Positions 16,733 through 25,193 of a stretch of DNA of 64,000 nucleotides are shown here, in pieces. The stretch's first letter is position 1. Every line of letters begins with the position of its first letter. This stretch comes from Phycobacter azelaicus. GTDB taxonomy: Bacteria > Pseudomonadota > Alphaproteobacteria > Rhodobacterales > Rhodobacteraceae. Both the position numbers and the translations under genes were made by a program. The notes under the pieces are model-generated. The model was given only the letters and a program-made list of their open reading frames with translations, was not told the DNA's origin and ran no database searches. The stretch is from positions 2,636,001 to 2,700,000 of the forward strand of contig NZ_WKFH01000003.1 in the NCBI RefSeq assembly GCF_014884385.1. Reading direction: 5' to 3'.

Positions 16733-18679
16733 TTACAACAGATCCGGCGGGGTTGCTTCGCGCGAAAGGGCGTTTGTTACATCCGCAAGGCTTTCCACTT
16801 TGGTCTGTTTTTCGCCAAGGCGGCGCACGGAAACGGTGCGTTCTTCCACCTCGCGGTGCCCCACGGCCAAGATCACCGGAACCTTGCCGACTGAGTGTTC
16901 GCGGACCTTGTAGTTGATCTTCTCGTTGCGGATATCCGCCTCGGCGCGCACGCCCGCATCGCGCAGGGTCTGCACGACTTCATTGACGTAATCGTCCGCC
17001 TCCGAGGTGATGGAGGCGACAACAACCTGACGCGGCGCCAGCCAGAAGGGCAGCTTGCCCGCGTGCTCTTCGATCAGGATGCCGATGAAGCGTTCGAAGG
17101 ATCCCAGTGTTGCCCGGTGCAGCATGAAGGGACGGTGCTTGTTGCCGTCCTGCCCGATATAGGTCGCATCAAGCCGTTCCGGCAGGTTGGGGTCCACCTG
17201 CAGGGTGCCGCACTGCCAGTTCCGCCCGATGGCGTCGGTCAGGGTGAACTCAAGCTTGGGACCATAAAAGGCGCCTTCGCCTTCGAGGATTTCATAGTCA
17301 TAGCCCGCAGCCTTGCAGGCATCCCCCAGCGCCTTTTCCACAAAATCCCAGCTTTCATCAGATCCAATCCGCTTTTCCGGACGTGTCGACAGCTTGATGG
17401 TCCAGTCGTGGAAGCCAAGGTCGGCGTAGATCTTCGACAGGAATTCGATGAACCGCGCGGTTTCGCTTTCGATCTGATCTTCGGTGCAGAAGATATGGCC
17501 ATCGTCCTGAGTAAAGCCCCGCACCCGCATGATGCCGTGCAAGGCGCCCGAGGGTTCATAGCGCGCGCAAGAGCCGAACTCGGCCATGCGCAGGGGCAGG
17601 TCGCGGTAGGATTTGAGACCCTGATTGAACACCTGCACATGGCAGGGGCAGTTCATTGGCTTGAGCGCATTCACGGCCTTTTCGCGGGCGTGTTCTTCGT
17701 CCACTTCGACGATGAACATGTTTTCCTGGTATTTGTCCCAGTGGCCGGAGGCCTCCCATAGCTTGCGATCCACCACCTGCGGCGTGTTTACTTCGACATA
17801 GCCGCCGCGTTCCTGCTGGCGGCGCATGTAGTCCTGCAGGGTGGTGTAGACTTTCCAGCCATTGGGGTGCCAGAACACCTGACCGGGGGCCTCTTCCTGC
17901 ATGTGGAAAAGGTTCATCTCGCGGCCCAGCTTGCGGTGGTCGCGCTTGGCGGCTTCCTCCAGCATGTGCAGGTGAGCCTTCAGCTTTTCCTTGCCGGTGA
18001 AGGCAACGCCATAGATCCGCTGCAGCATCTGGCGCGAGCTGTCACCGCGCCAATAGGCGCCCGCGATGGACATCAGCTTGAAGGAATCGCCCGGCACCTG
18101 GCCTGTGTGCTGCAGGTGCGGACCCCGGCACAGATCCTGCCAATGGCCGTGCCAATACATGCGCAGCGGCTCGTCACCCGGAATGGCGTCGATCAGCTCC
18201 ACCTTGTAAGGTTCGTTATTGGCCTCATAGAATTTCACCGCACGTTCCCGGTCCCAGACCTCGGTGGTCACGGGCTCGCGCTTGTTGATGATTTCCTTCA
18301 TCTTCTTTTCGATCGCGCCAAGATCCTCGGGAGTAAAGGGCTCTGCGCGGTCAAAGTCGTAGTACCAGCCGTTCTCAATCACCGGGCCGATGGTGACCTT
18401 GGTATCGGGCCAGATCTCCTGTACGGCGCGGGCCATTATATGGGCAAGGTCATGGCGGATCAGCTCGTTCGCCTGGTCTTCGTCCTTCATGGTGTGAAGG
18501 GCAATGGAGGCATCCGCATTGATCGGCCATTGCAGATCCCAGTGCTGTCCATCGACGGTGGCGGAAATCGCCTTTTTGGCCAGCGAGGTGGAAATATCGG
18601 CAGCCACCTGAGCAGGTGTGACGCCAGCTTCATAGCTGCGCGCATTGCCATCGGGAAGGGTGAGAGAAATCTGGGCCAT
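16733..18679 (-). CDS. thrS: Threonyl-tRNA synthetase
   Basis: A 648-residue class II aminoacyl-tRNA synthetase of full length. It has an N-terminal TGS domain (1-60) and an editing domain with the zinc-site motif HDLAHIMA (about 75) and the paired CRGPHL (183-188). The catalytic core contains [10 protein letters not shown] and [30 protein letters not shown] (motif 2). The C-terminal anticodon-binding domain spans about 545-640. It charges tRNA-Thr in the cytoplasm. GAGGAG precedes the ATG. It is monocistronic with its own terminator and no T-box leader, as expected outside Firmicutes. Confidence 0.97.
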   Translation of the reverse strand: MAQISLTLPDGNARSYEAGVTPAQVAADISTSLAKKAISATVDGQHWDLQWPINADASIALHTMKDEDQANELIRHDLAHIMARAVQEIWPDTKVTIGPVIENGWYYDFDRAEPFTPEDLGAIEKKMKEIINKREPVTTEVWDRERAVKFYEANNEPYKVELIDAIPGDEPLRMYWHGHWQDLCRGPHLQHTGQVPGDSFKLMSIAGAYWRGDSSRQMLQRIYGVAFTGKEKLKAHLHMLEEAAKRDHRKLGREMNLFHMQEEAPGQVFWHPNGWKVYTTLQDYMRRQQERGGYVEVNTPQVVDRKLWEASGHWDKYQENMFIVEVDEEHAREKAVNALKPMNCPCHVQVFNQGLKSYRDLPLRMAEFGSCARYEPSGALHGIMRVRGFTQDDGHIFCTEDQIESETARFIEFLSKIYADLGFHDWTIKLSTRPEKRIGSDESWDFVEKALGDACKAAGYDYEILEGEGAFYGPKLEFTLTDAIGRNWQCGTLQVDPNLPERLDATYIGQDGNKHRPFMLHRATLGSFERFIGILIEEHAGKLPFWLAPRQVVVASITSEADDYVNEVVQTLRDAGVRAEADIRNEKINYKVREHSVGKVPVILAVGHREVEERTVSVRRLGEKQTKVESLADVTNALSREATPPDLL

Positions 18680-18744
18680 ATTGGCAGCTCCTCGTCGGTT
18701 TGGCGCCCACTGAACGCCCGGTTGCGGGTTGAAATGTCTGCGCT

Positions 18745-20028
18745 ATGTGGAACGGGATGGAAAATGTGTCAAGCAAAGAGCGGAACAAGCTGATGGAAAA
18801 ACGTGCTTTTCAGACCCTGACAGGAGCTGAGAAGGCGCCATCCGCCAGCGAAGCCCGCAATGGTCTGCGTCATTTGCTGAGCCTCAGCATGACAAAGGTC
18901 GCGGATGGGCTGATTGATCCCAAACTCGTACTCAGCTGGCTGCTGACCGTTTTGGGCGCCCCGGCTGTGCTGATTGGTGCGCTGGTCCCGATCCGTGAAG
19001 CGGGGGCCTTGCTGCCGCAAGTGTTTCTGGCGCCGCGGGTGTCAGGCCTGCCCCAAAGAAAGTGGGTCTGGGCGGCTGGGTCAGCAGTGCAGGGCTTGGC
19101 TGCGGCAGGGATTTGCCTTGTCGCCCTGCGGTTTTCTGGTTGGACGGCGGGCGTCATGATCTGCGCCTTGGTGGCGCTGCTTGCTGTGGCGCGTTCGGCC
19201 TGTTCGGTGTCCTACAAGGACATCCTGGGAAAAACCGTCGGCAAGAACCGACGCGGTGCGGTGACCGGTGCGGCTGCCTCGGTCGCGGCCATCGGCGTTT
19301 TGATCTTTGCGGGCACCCTGATGTTTGGCGGCGGACGCAGTCAGCCTATCGTTCTCATAGCGGTGGCCCTGGCCGCTATTTTGTGGATGGTCGCGGCTGC
19401 AATCTTCACATCCATAGAGGAAGACAGCAGTGACCCCTCTGCGGAAACGCGCGCGGTCGATCTGTCGATCCTGAGGCGTAACCCCAACTTGGCACGCTTC
19501 GTTGCGGTGCGAGGGCTTTTGGTATCGTTGGCATTGGCACCGCCGTATCTCGTGATCCTGAGCGGTCAGGACGGGCAGTTTGGCCAGCTCGGCGCCTTGG
19601 TCCTTGCGTCGGCTTTTGCCTCCCTTGTCAGCTCCTGGATATGGGGACGGGCGGCTGATAAATCATCCCGGCAGGTTCTGATGCGCTCTGGCCTCATGGG
19701 CGCCTTTGCGATGCCGAGCGCGGTTGCGCTGTCTGCGGCGGGATTCGCACAAGGCGTCTGGTCGATGCCTTTGGTGCTGCTTTCGGTGATGATCGCCTAC
19801 TACGGCGTACGCCAGGGACGGTCAACCTACCTTGTTGATATTGCACCTGAGGCTGAGCGGGCCAATTGGACAGCGGTCGCAAACACTGTGATCGGGGTAT
19901 TACTGCTTGCTGTTGGGGCTTTGGGGGGGGTGTTGTCCTTCCTTGGTCCCGAAGCGGTGCTTGTACTGTTTGGAGCTTTGTCGCTTGTCGCTGCCGTTCT
20001 GGCCCACGGCCTGACCGAGGCAGAGTAA
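18745..20028 (+). CDS. MFS transporter
   Basis: A hydrophobic protein of up to 427 residues with about ten to twelve membrane segments (for example LSWLLTVLGAPAVLIGALVPI and ASVAAIGVLIFAGTLMFGG). The organisation is that of a major facilitator. The start is uncertain: ATG at 18745, 18757 and 18793 are in frame, and the 18793 start (MEKRAFQTL) gives the most ordinary N-terminus, with AGAGCGG upstream. The substrate cannot be predicted. It is divergent from thrS and followed 100 bases later by a hydrolase gene. Confidence 0.75.
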   Translation: MWNGMENVSSKERNKLMEKRAFQTLTGAEKAPSASEARNGLRHLLSLSMTKVADGLIDPKLVLSWLLTVLGAPAVLIGALVPIREAGALLPQVFLAPRVSGLPQRKWVWAAGSAVQGLAAAGICLVALRFSGWTAGVMICALVALLAVARSACSVSYKDILGKTVGKNRRGAVTGAAASVAAIGVLIFAGTLMFGGGRSQPIVLIAVALAAILWMVAAAIFTSIEEDSSDPSAETRAVDLSILRRNPNLARFVAVRGLLVSLALAPPYLVILSGQDGQFGQLGALVLASAFASLVSSWIWGRAADKSSRQVLMRSGLMGAFAMPSAVALSAAGFAQGVWSMPLVLLSVMIAYYGVRQGRSTYLVDIAPEAERANWTAVANTVIGVLLLAVGALGGVLSFLGPEAVLVLFGALSLVAAVLAHGLTEAE

Positions 20029-20130
20029 GACGCTCCGGTCTTTACCTTGGCGGGCCATTTGAGGCAGGGTGCAGCCAAACGGCAAAAAAAGCGCTGCAGC
20101 GCTATCCTAGAGACAAGGGCAGGATACGAT

Positions 20131-20880
20131 ATGGGCCAAACACAGTATCTGGAATGCGCGAACGGACGACGGATTGCCTACCACGTAACGGAGGGACCGG
20201 GCCCCGCAATTGTTTTCCTCGGCGGCCTGAAGTCTGACATGGAAGGCACCAAGGCCGTGCATCTGGAGGCCTGGGCCAAGGCGCAGGGGCGCGCTTTCCT
20301 GCGGTTTGACTATTCCGGCCACGGCGAAAGCTCCGGTACCTTTGAGGAGGGTTGCATCGGCGATTGGCAGGAGGACACGTTGGCCGCTGTTGACGCGCTG
20401 ACAGAAGGTCCGATCCTTCCCGTCGGCTCTTCCATGGGGGGCTGGCAGGCTCTGCTTCTGGCAAAGGCCCGGCCCGAACGGATTGCCGGTATGGTCACGA
20501 TCGCCGCTGCGCCGGATTTCACCGAGGACGGCTACTGGGCCAGTTTCTCCGAAGCTCAAAAGGCTGAGCTTGAGGCGCAAGGATATGTGGAACTGCCAAG
20601 CGACTACATGGAACCCTACCGGATCTCCAAGCGCATGATCGAAGATGGGCGCCAGCGTCTGGTTCTGCGCGCGCCGCTGTCCTTGCCGTTCCCAGTGCGC
20701 TGCCTGCAAGGCACCGCTGATACGGCTGTTTCGACCGAAACCGCTCTTAGGCTGCTCGATCATGCGGATTGCGTGGATATGCGTTTGACCTTGGTCAAGG
20801 ATGCTGACCACAGGTTCTCTGACGCTGCCTGCCTGCGCCTCATCGAAGAGGCGCTGCAGGAGGTTTTGGGGATGTCCTGA
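20131..20880 (+). CDS. Alpha/beta hydrolase (soluble)
   Basis: The ATG at 20131 gives a 249-residue cytoplasmic alpha/beta hydrolase; the frame reaches back to 20047 without support. Landmarks are the oxyanion strand AIVFLGGLKSDM, FDYSGHGESSG (59-69), the nucleophile elbow GSSMGGW (Ser101), and a C-terminal DADHRF histidine region. It resembles the BEM46/RsfA-like serine esterases. Its stop overlaps the next start by one base (TGATG), so it is translationally coupled to a second hydrolase. Substrate unknown. Confidence 0.8.
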   Translation: MGQTQYLECANGRRIAYHVTEGPGPAIVFLGGLKSDMEGTKAVHLEAWAKAQGRAFLRFDYSGHGESSGTFEEGCIGDWQEDTLAAVDALTEGPILPVGSSMGGWQALLLAKARPERIAGMVTIAAAPDFTEDGYWASFSEAQKAELEAQGYVELPSDYMEPYRISKRMIEDGRQRLVLRAPLSLPFPVRCLQGTADTAVSTETALRLLDHADCVDMRLTLVKDADHRFSDAACLRLIEEALQEVLGMS

Positions 20881-21869
20881 TGCGGCAGCTCCTGACGGGG
20901 CTGGGGCGGTCCATTCTTGGGCTTGGTGCCATCGGAGCGGGCCTTTGGGCCTTTGGTCCGAATGAGCCTGTGGATTTAAGGGCCTCTTTTGATGTGCGCC
21001 GTTTTGGAAAAGGTGTAGGCAACTATTTCGAAACTGTCGAAAGCGCCTATTCCGACATAACGCCGGGCACGGAAAAGCGCATCGTCTGGGCTGGGCAATC
21101 GGAAACGCGAACCAAGGTTTCGGTCCTTTATTTGCACGGGTTTTCAGCCACGTCCGAGGAAATCCGCCCCGTTCCCGACCGCGTCGCGCAGGCTCTGGGC
21201 GCAAACCTTGTCTTCACGCGGCTCGCAGGTCACGGGCGGCCCGGGGCAGCCATGGCCGAAGTTACGGTGCAGGATTGGATGCAGGATCTGGCCGAAGCCC
21301 TGGCTGCGGCGCGGGCGGTCGGCGATCGTGTGGTGGTTATTGCGACCTCGACCGGGGCGACCCTGATGACGGCGGCCGCCCTTGATGACGACCTGTCGCG
21401 CGATGTGGCCGCTTTGGTCCTGGTATCTCCGAATTACGGGGTTAATCATCCGATGGCGCCTCTGCTGACTTGGCCGGCTGCCAGGGTCTGGCTGCCCCTC
21501 ATTGCAGGCAAAGAGCGGTCCTTCCCGGTCCGTAGTGCGGACCACGAGAGATACTGGACCACGTCCTACCCCTCGGTCGCAGTCCTGCCCATGGCGGCGC
21601 TGGTCAAGGCGGTGATGCGGCTCAAGGTCGAAGAGGTCCGCCTCCCGGCCTTGTTCTGGTTCTCAAAGCACGACAAGGTGGTGCGCCCGGATCTGACGGC
21701 AGATGTTGCGGCACGCTGGGGTGGGCAAACGCACATTGTCAATCGCAACCCCGGCCCTGAGGACGACCCTTACGCGCATGTTATGGCGGGCGATGTCATG
21801 TCCCCGGGACAGACGGATGTTGCCGTGGAAGATATTTTGAAATGGCTAAGGCAATTGGAGATCCAGTGA
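20880..21869 (+). CDS. Alpha/beta hydrolase (membrane-anchored)
   Basis: A 329-residue hydrolase with an N-terminal hydrophobic segment (LLTGLGRSILGLGAIGAGLWAF, about 3-25) that could anchor it in, or export it through, the inner membrane. The catalytic domain shows VLYLHGFSATSEE (oxyanion region), TRLAGHGRPG, a TSTGAT elbow (Ser157, less usual than GxSxG) and a later HDKVVRPD Asp site and YAHVMAGD His. TGATG overlaps at both ends (20880 and 21869) show coupled translation with the hydrolase before it and the VOC protein after it. Confidence 0.8.
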   Translation: MRQLLTGLGRSILGLGAIGAGLWAFGPNEPVDLRASFDVRRFGKGVGNYFETVESAYSDITPGTEKRIVWAGQSETRTKVSVLYLHGFSATSEEIRPVPDRVAQALGANLVFTRLAGHGRPGAAMAEVTVQDWMQDLAEALAAARAVGDRVVVIATSTGATLMTAAALDDDLSRDVAALVLVSPNYGVNHPMAPLLTWPAARVWLPLIAGKERSFPVRSADHERYWTTSYPSVAVLPMAALVKAVMRLKVEEVRLPALFWFSKHDKVVRPDLTADVAARWGGQTHIVNRNPGPEDDPYAHVMAGDVMSPGQTDVAVEDILKWLRQLEIQ

Positions 21870-22306
21870 TGGAACAGCGGGTAAGCCTGATCACTCTTGG
21901 CGTGCCGGACATGGAGCGGTCCGCAGCCTTTTACGAGGCTTTGGGCTGGCAACGCGCCCAAAGTCCAGATGGTGTTATCGCCTTTGACCTGATTTCGCAG
22001 ACACTCGGGCTTTATCCGCTTGAAAAACTGGCCGAGGATATTGGTCTGCCGCCGGACGAGCTGGGGACCGGTGCCATGACACTAAGTCATAACACCCGCT
22101 CGCCGGAGGAGGTGGACGCCTTGCTAACCGCGGCAGAGGCCGCGGGCGCGGAGATCCTGCGTCCTGCAGGCGATGTGTTCTGGGGCGGCTACATTGGCTA
22201 TTTCCGCGCGCCGGATGGTCATGTCTGGGAAATCGCTCACAATCCGTTCTCCCCGCTTGCGGAGAACGGTGCCTTCCGCTGGAATGGCTTTCCGGTACCG
22301 TCCTGA
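21869..22306 (+). CDS. VOC family protein (glyoxalase/bleomycin-resistance fold)
   Basis: The ATG at 21869 overlaps the stop of the upstream hydrolase (TGATG) and gives a 145-residue VOC-fold protein. Segments RVSLITLGVPDMERSAAFYEALGW and YIGYFRAPDGHVWEIAHNP are typical of the family; His and Glu in GHVWEIAHNP are candidate metal ligands, but the first-strand ligand is replaced (LITLGV). It may be an isomerase, lyase or binding protein. It shares an operon with two hydrolases. Confidence 0.8.
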   Translation: MEQRVSLITLGVPDMERSAAFYEALGWQRAQSPDGVIAFDLISQTLGLYPLEKLAEDIGLPPDELGTGAMTLSHNTRSPEEVDALLTAAEAAGAEILRPAGDVFWGGYIGYFRAPDGHVWEIAHNPFSPLAENGAFRWNGFPVPS

Positions 22307-22414
22307 GATCAATCTCCTTGCGCTTCCTGACGACTCTCCTCACTGTTTCAGGCATAGGGCGACTCGCCGCTGAGTTGCGGGGCAGCAGGCTGCATATTAG
22401 ACGGGGCATTTCAG

Positions 22415-23173
22415 ATGGAATTTTCAAAAGCGGTTGAAACTCATGGGAACTTTGGAGCCGAGCCGCTGGTCCTCCTTCCCGGCATGATGTGCGATGCCAG
22501 GATCTTTACCCCCCAGATTGAAGCCTTGTCGGCACATGTGCCAATCACGGTTGCCCCACTCCTGGGCGGAGATCGGATCGAGGCAATTGCCGCGCATATT
22601 CTGAACATGTTGCCGGAACGTTTCGCCTTGGCCGGGCTGTCGATGGGCGGCATCATTGCGATGGAGATCCTGCGCCGTGCTCCGGGTCGCGTGTCGCGGC
22701 TGTGTCTCATGGCGACGACGCCTTTGGCAGAAACACCGGCGCAGGCCGCCGAGCGGGAACCACTGATCATTGGTGCGCGGACCGGTCGCTTGGGTGAGAT
22801 GCTGGAAAAGGCGCTCCCTGCAGAATGCCTCGCGCCGGGCGCAGGACGCGCCGAAATTCTGAACAAGGTGCAACAGATGGGGCAGGCCTTTGGAAGCGAT
22901 GTCTTCGTGAACCAGAACCGCGCCCTACAGCGGCGCATGGATCAGCAGGCGGCGGCGCGCCGTTGTCATGTCCCAGCCCTGATCCTGTGCGGCGAATTTG
23001 ATCGTCTGACCCCCGTAAAACGCCACGAGCTTTTGGCCAGCCTGATCCCGCAGGCCACTTTTGAGGTCATCTCGGGCGCTGGCCACCTGCCGTCGCTTGA
23101 ACAGCCAGAGCTCGTTACACGCGCCATGATGTCCTGGCTTGCGGCTCCTGCCGAACAGCAGCACCCTTCTTAG
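22415..23173 (+). CDS. Alpha/beta hydrolase
   Basis: A 252-residue hydrolase with LVLLPGMMCDARIF (oxyanion region), the nucleophile elbow GLSMGG (Ser76), a CGEFDRLTPVKRHE aspartate site and the GAGHLPSLEQPE histidine site near the C-terminus. It resembles the MhpC/BioH-like carboxylesterases. It lies 108 bases behind the VOC gene, so it may belong to the same transcript. Its stop overlaps the convergent DUF6151 gene by 4 bases. Substrate unknown. Confidence 0.8.
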   Translation: MEFSKAVETHGNFGAEPLVLLPGMMCDARIFTPQIEALSAHVPITVAPLLGGDRIEAIAAHILNMLPERFALAGLSMGGIIAMEILRRAPGRVSRLCLMATTPLAETPAQAAEREPLIIGARTGRLGEMLEKALPAECLAPGAGRAEILNKVQQMGQAFGSDVFVNQNRALQRRMDQQAAARRCHVPALILCGEFDRLTPVKRHELLASLIPQATFEVISGAGHLPSLEQPELVTRAMMSWLAAPAEQQHPS

Positions 23174-23760
23174 GATTTTGTGACTGCGTCCCGCTCTGCC
23201 TTGCTGAGCACCAGAGGCTCGCTCACCGGACGGCCCGTGGCGATGTCAAAGAACGGGGTTTCCTTCCACCGCCCTGACAGGCGCGCAGCCATCATCCGTG
23301 TGAACAGCGCATAGACCATGGGTAAGGCCCCTTTGGTTCTTGGCGGTTTTCCGGGGCGGGACATGAAGGCACTTGTGGTGACCTTGCCAAAGATCTCGGG
23401 GTTTTCGAACAGGTTGGTGCGCATCCCGGCAAAAGGCAGACCCGGTTTCATCAGTGTGTTGGCAAATGGCATGCCGCAGCAGCCCGCATACCAGCGAAAC
23501 AGCCCCTTGGGGCTTAGTCGCAAGAGTTTGAGATGTTCGGCGCCCTTGGTGATGTGGATGGTATCCGGAGAGAGCTGGAACAGGTCAACCGGGCCCGGCG
23601 CCGGATCAGGGCGGTTGTGGTAGATCTCATTGGCGCGGCAATCGGCGCAGTAGCAGGCCACGTGCGTGCCCGTCTTCAGCGCCTCAGGGGCAATGTGCCC
23701 ATGCAACGACCCGCAGCTGCAGGAAAACCGGCAGGCGGATGGGTCAGGGGCCGCTGGCAT
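23170..23760 (-). CDS. DUF6151 family protein (GFA-like zinc-cysteine protein)
   Basis: I start at 23760 (MPAAPDPSACRF), 5 bases after the phaZ stop; the frame runs back to 23829 into phaZ but with no better site. The 196-residue protein has a cysteine-rich N-terminus (CRFSCSCGSLHG, ACYCADCRANE) and a later CCGMPFANT, a pattern like the glutathione-dependent formaldehyde-activating (GFA/Mss4) zinc fold. No function is known. It follows phaZ as the second gene of an operon, which might tie it to PHA turnover, but this is inference. Confidence 0.65.
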   Translation of the reverse strand: MPAAPDPSACRFSCSCGSLHGHIAPEALKTGTHVACYCADCRANEIYHNRPDPAPGPVDLFQLSPDTIHITKGAEHLKLLRLSPKGLFRWYAGCCGMPFANTLMKPGLPFAGMRTNLFENPEIFGKVTTSAFMSRPGKPPRTKGALPMVYALFTRMMAARLSGRWKETPFFDIATGRPVSEPLVLSKAERDAVTKS

Positions 23761-23764
23761 GACT

Positions 23765-25045
23765 TCAGACCGCGGCGATCTTGGGCTTGGTCCGCTTTGA
23801 CTTGGGCGCGCTGGCTCGGCTGTTGGCATTCATAAAATCGATGACCAGCGGGCGGATGTTGTTTCGCCAGCTGCGGCCGGCAAAGATACCATAGTGACCT
23901 GCACCGGGCTCTACATGGCTGGCCTTTTTGGACTCCGGCAGACCGGTGCACAGATCCAGAGCGGCGATACACTGACCGGGGGCCGAAATGTCGTCATTGG
24001 CGCCCTCTACCGTTTTCACGGCCACATCGGTGATCTTGCCGATATCCACCTTGTGGCCATCCACGATGAATTCGTTCTTGGCAATCTCGCCATTTTTGAA
24101 GATGCGCTCGACCGTTGAGAGATAAAACTCGGCCGTCATATCCATAACGGCGAGATACTCATCGTAGAACCGGTTGTGCGCGTCATGGTCTGAGGCCTCG
24201 CCGCGGCTGACCTTCAGGATCTGGTCCATGAACGCCTTGGAGTGACGGTCCATGTTCATCGACATGAAGGAGGACAGCTGCAAAAGGCCGGGATAGACCT
24301 TGCGCCCGACGCCTGCATATTTGAAGCCGACGCGCTGGATCATGGTTTCTTCCAGCTGGCCCATGGTAACGCGGCGGCCGAAGTCGGTTACTTCGGTCGG
24401 GGTGGCGTCAGGGTCAACGGGACCGCCGATAAGCGTCAGGGAAGAGGGCTGCGCATCGGGATCCTGTTCAGCAAGGTACGCCGTGGCCGCCAATGTCAGC
24501 GGCGCAGGCTGGCAAACAGCGATCACATGGGTTTCAGGCCCCAGCTCACGCATGAAGTCCACCAAGTACAGCGTGTAGTCTTCGATGTCGAACTTGCCAG
24601 CGGACACCGGAATGTCGCGGGCATTGTGCCAGTCTGTGACGTAGACCTCGCAGTTCTCAACAAGGCTCTTCACGGTGGAGCGCAAAAGCGTCGCGTAGTG
24701 GCCAGACATAGGGGCTACCAAAAGAACCTTTCGCGGCTGAACCTCGCGCCCAACGACGCGGAAGTGGATCAAATCGCCGAAGGGTTTTTCCACCACGGTG
24801 TCGATTTCGACCGTGTGATCCTTGCCATCTTCGCAGGTGAAGGTGCCGATACCCCAGTCTGGGCGGGCCACCATACGCTGAAAAGTGCGCTCTGTCACTT
24901 CGCCCCAGGCGGCCAGCCAACTGAGCGCGGGGTTCGGGATCGCAGAGAACGCCGGATAGGATGCCATCGACAATGCGGTCGCCCCCAGCCATTGATTCAT
25001 GTTCCGGGTAGTTTCCATAAGGTCGTAGGACATCATATAGCGCAT
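23765..25045 (-). CDS. phaZ: Intracellular poly(3-hydroxyalkanoate) depolymerase
   Basis: A 426-residue protein of the intracellular PhaZ type, which degrades native PHA granules. Characteristic parts are the N-terminal MASYPAFSAIPNPALSWLAAWGE, VLLVAPMSGHYATLLRSTVKSL, VTDWHNARDIP, YLVDFMRELG and HVIAVCQPAP (with the cysteine nucleophile position), and the C-terminal HVEPGAGHYGIFAGRSWRNNI with the catalytic histidine. AGGAG precedes the ATG. It is divergent from phaC over 148 bases that contain two PhaR-like sites, so both genes can be controlled together. Confidence 0.93.
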   Translation of the reverse strand: MRYMMSYDLMETTRNMNQWLGATALSMASYPAFSAIPNPALSWLAAWGEVTERTFQRMVARPDWGIGTFTCEDGKDHTVEIDTVVEKPFGDLIHFRVVGREVQPRKVLLVAPMSGHYATLLRSTVKSLVENCEVYVTDWHNARDIPVSAGKFDIEDYTLYLVDFMRELGPETHVIAVCQPAPLTLAATAYLAEQDPDAQPSSLTLIGGPVDPDATPTEVTDFGRRVTMGQLEETMIQRVGFKYAGVGRKVYPGLLQLSSFMSMNMDRHSKAFMDQILKVSRGEASDHDAHNRFYDEYLAVMDMTAEFYLSTVERIFKNGEIAKNEFIVDGHKVDIGKITDVAVKTVEGANDDISAPGQCIAALDLCTGLPESKKASHVEPGAGHYGIFAGRSWRNNIRPLVIDFMNANSRASAPKSKRTKPKIAAV

Positions 25046-25071
25046 GATTGGCTCCTTTTCGGTGTCCGCCC

Positions 25072-25085
25072 TGCAACCTGTTGCA
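25072..25085. promoter_or_regulatory. PhaR-like inverted repeat near phaZ
   Basis: TGCAACCTGTTGCA is a perfect inverted repeat with a 2-base centre, 27 bases upstream of the phaZ start, made of the same TGC/GCA half-sites as the PhaR sites near phaC and phaP. Confidence 0.45.
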
Positions 25086-25158
25086 TAAATTATAGGCGGT
25101 TGGCGCGCAGAGATTCGAACATCCTGTCACTTTACCGTAGACTATAACGGTAAGAATT

Positions 25159-25169
25159 CTGCACAGCAG
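25159..25169. promoter_or_regulatory. PhaR operator candidate upstream of phaC
   Basis: CTGCACAGCAG matches the pattern CTGC-N3-GCAG described for PhaR of Paracoccus. It ends 24 bases before the phaC ATG, well placed to block transcription or translation start. Confidence 0.6.
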
Positions 25170-25193
25170 AAAGAGTAGGGGGGAATCCTTAAG

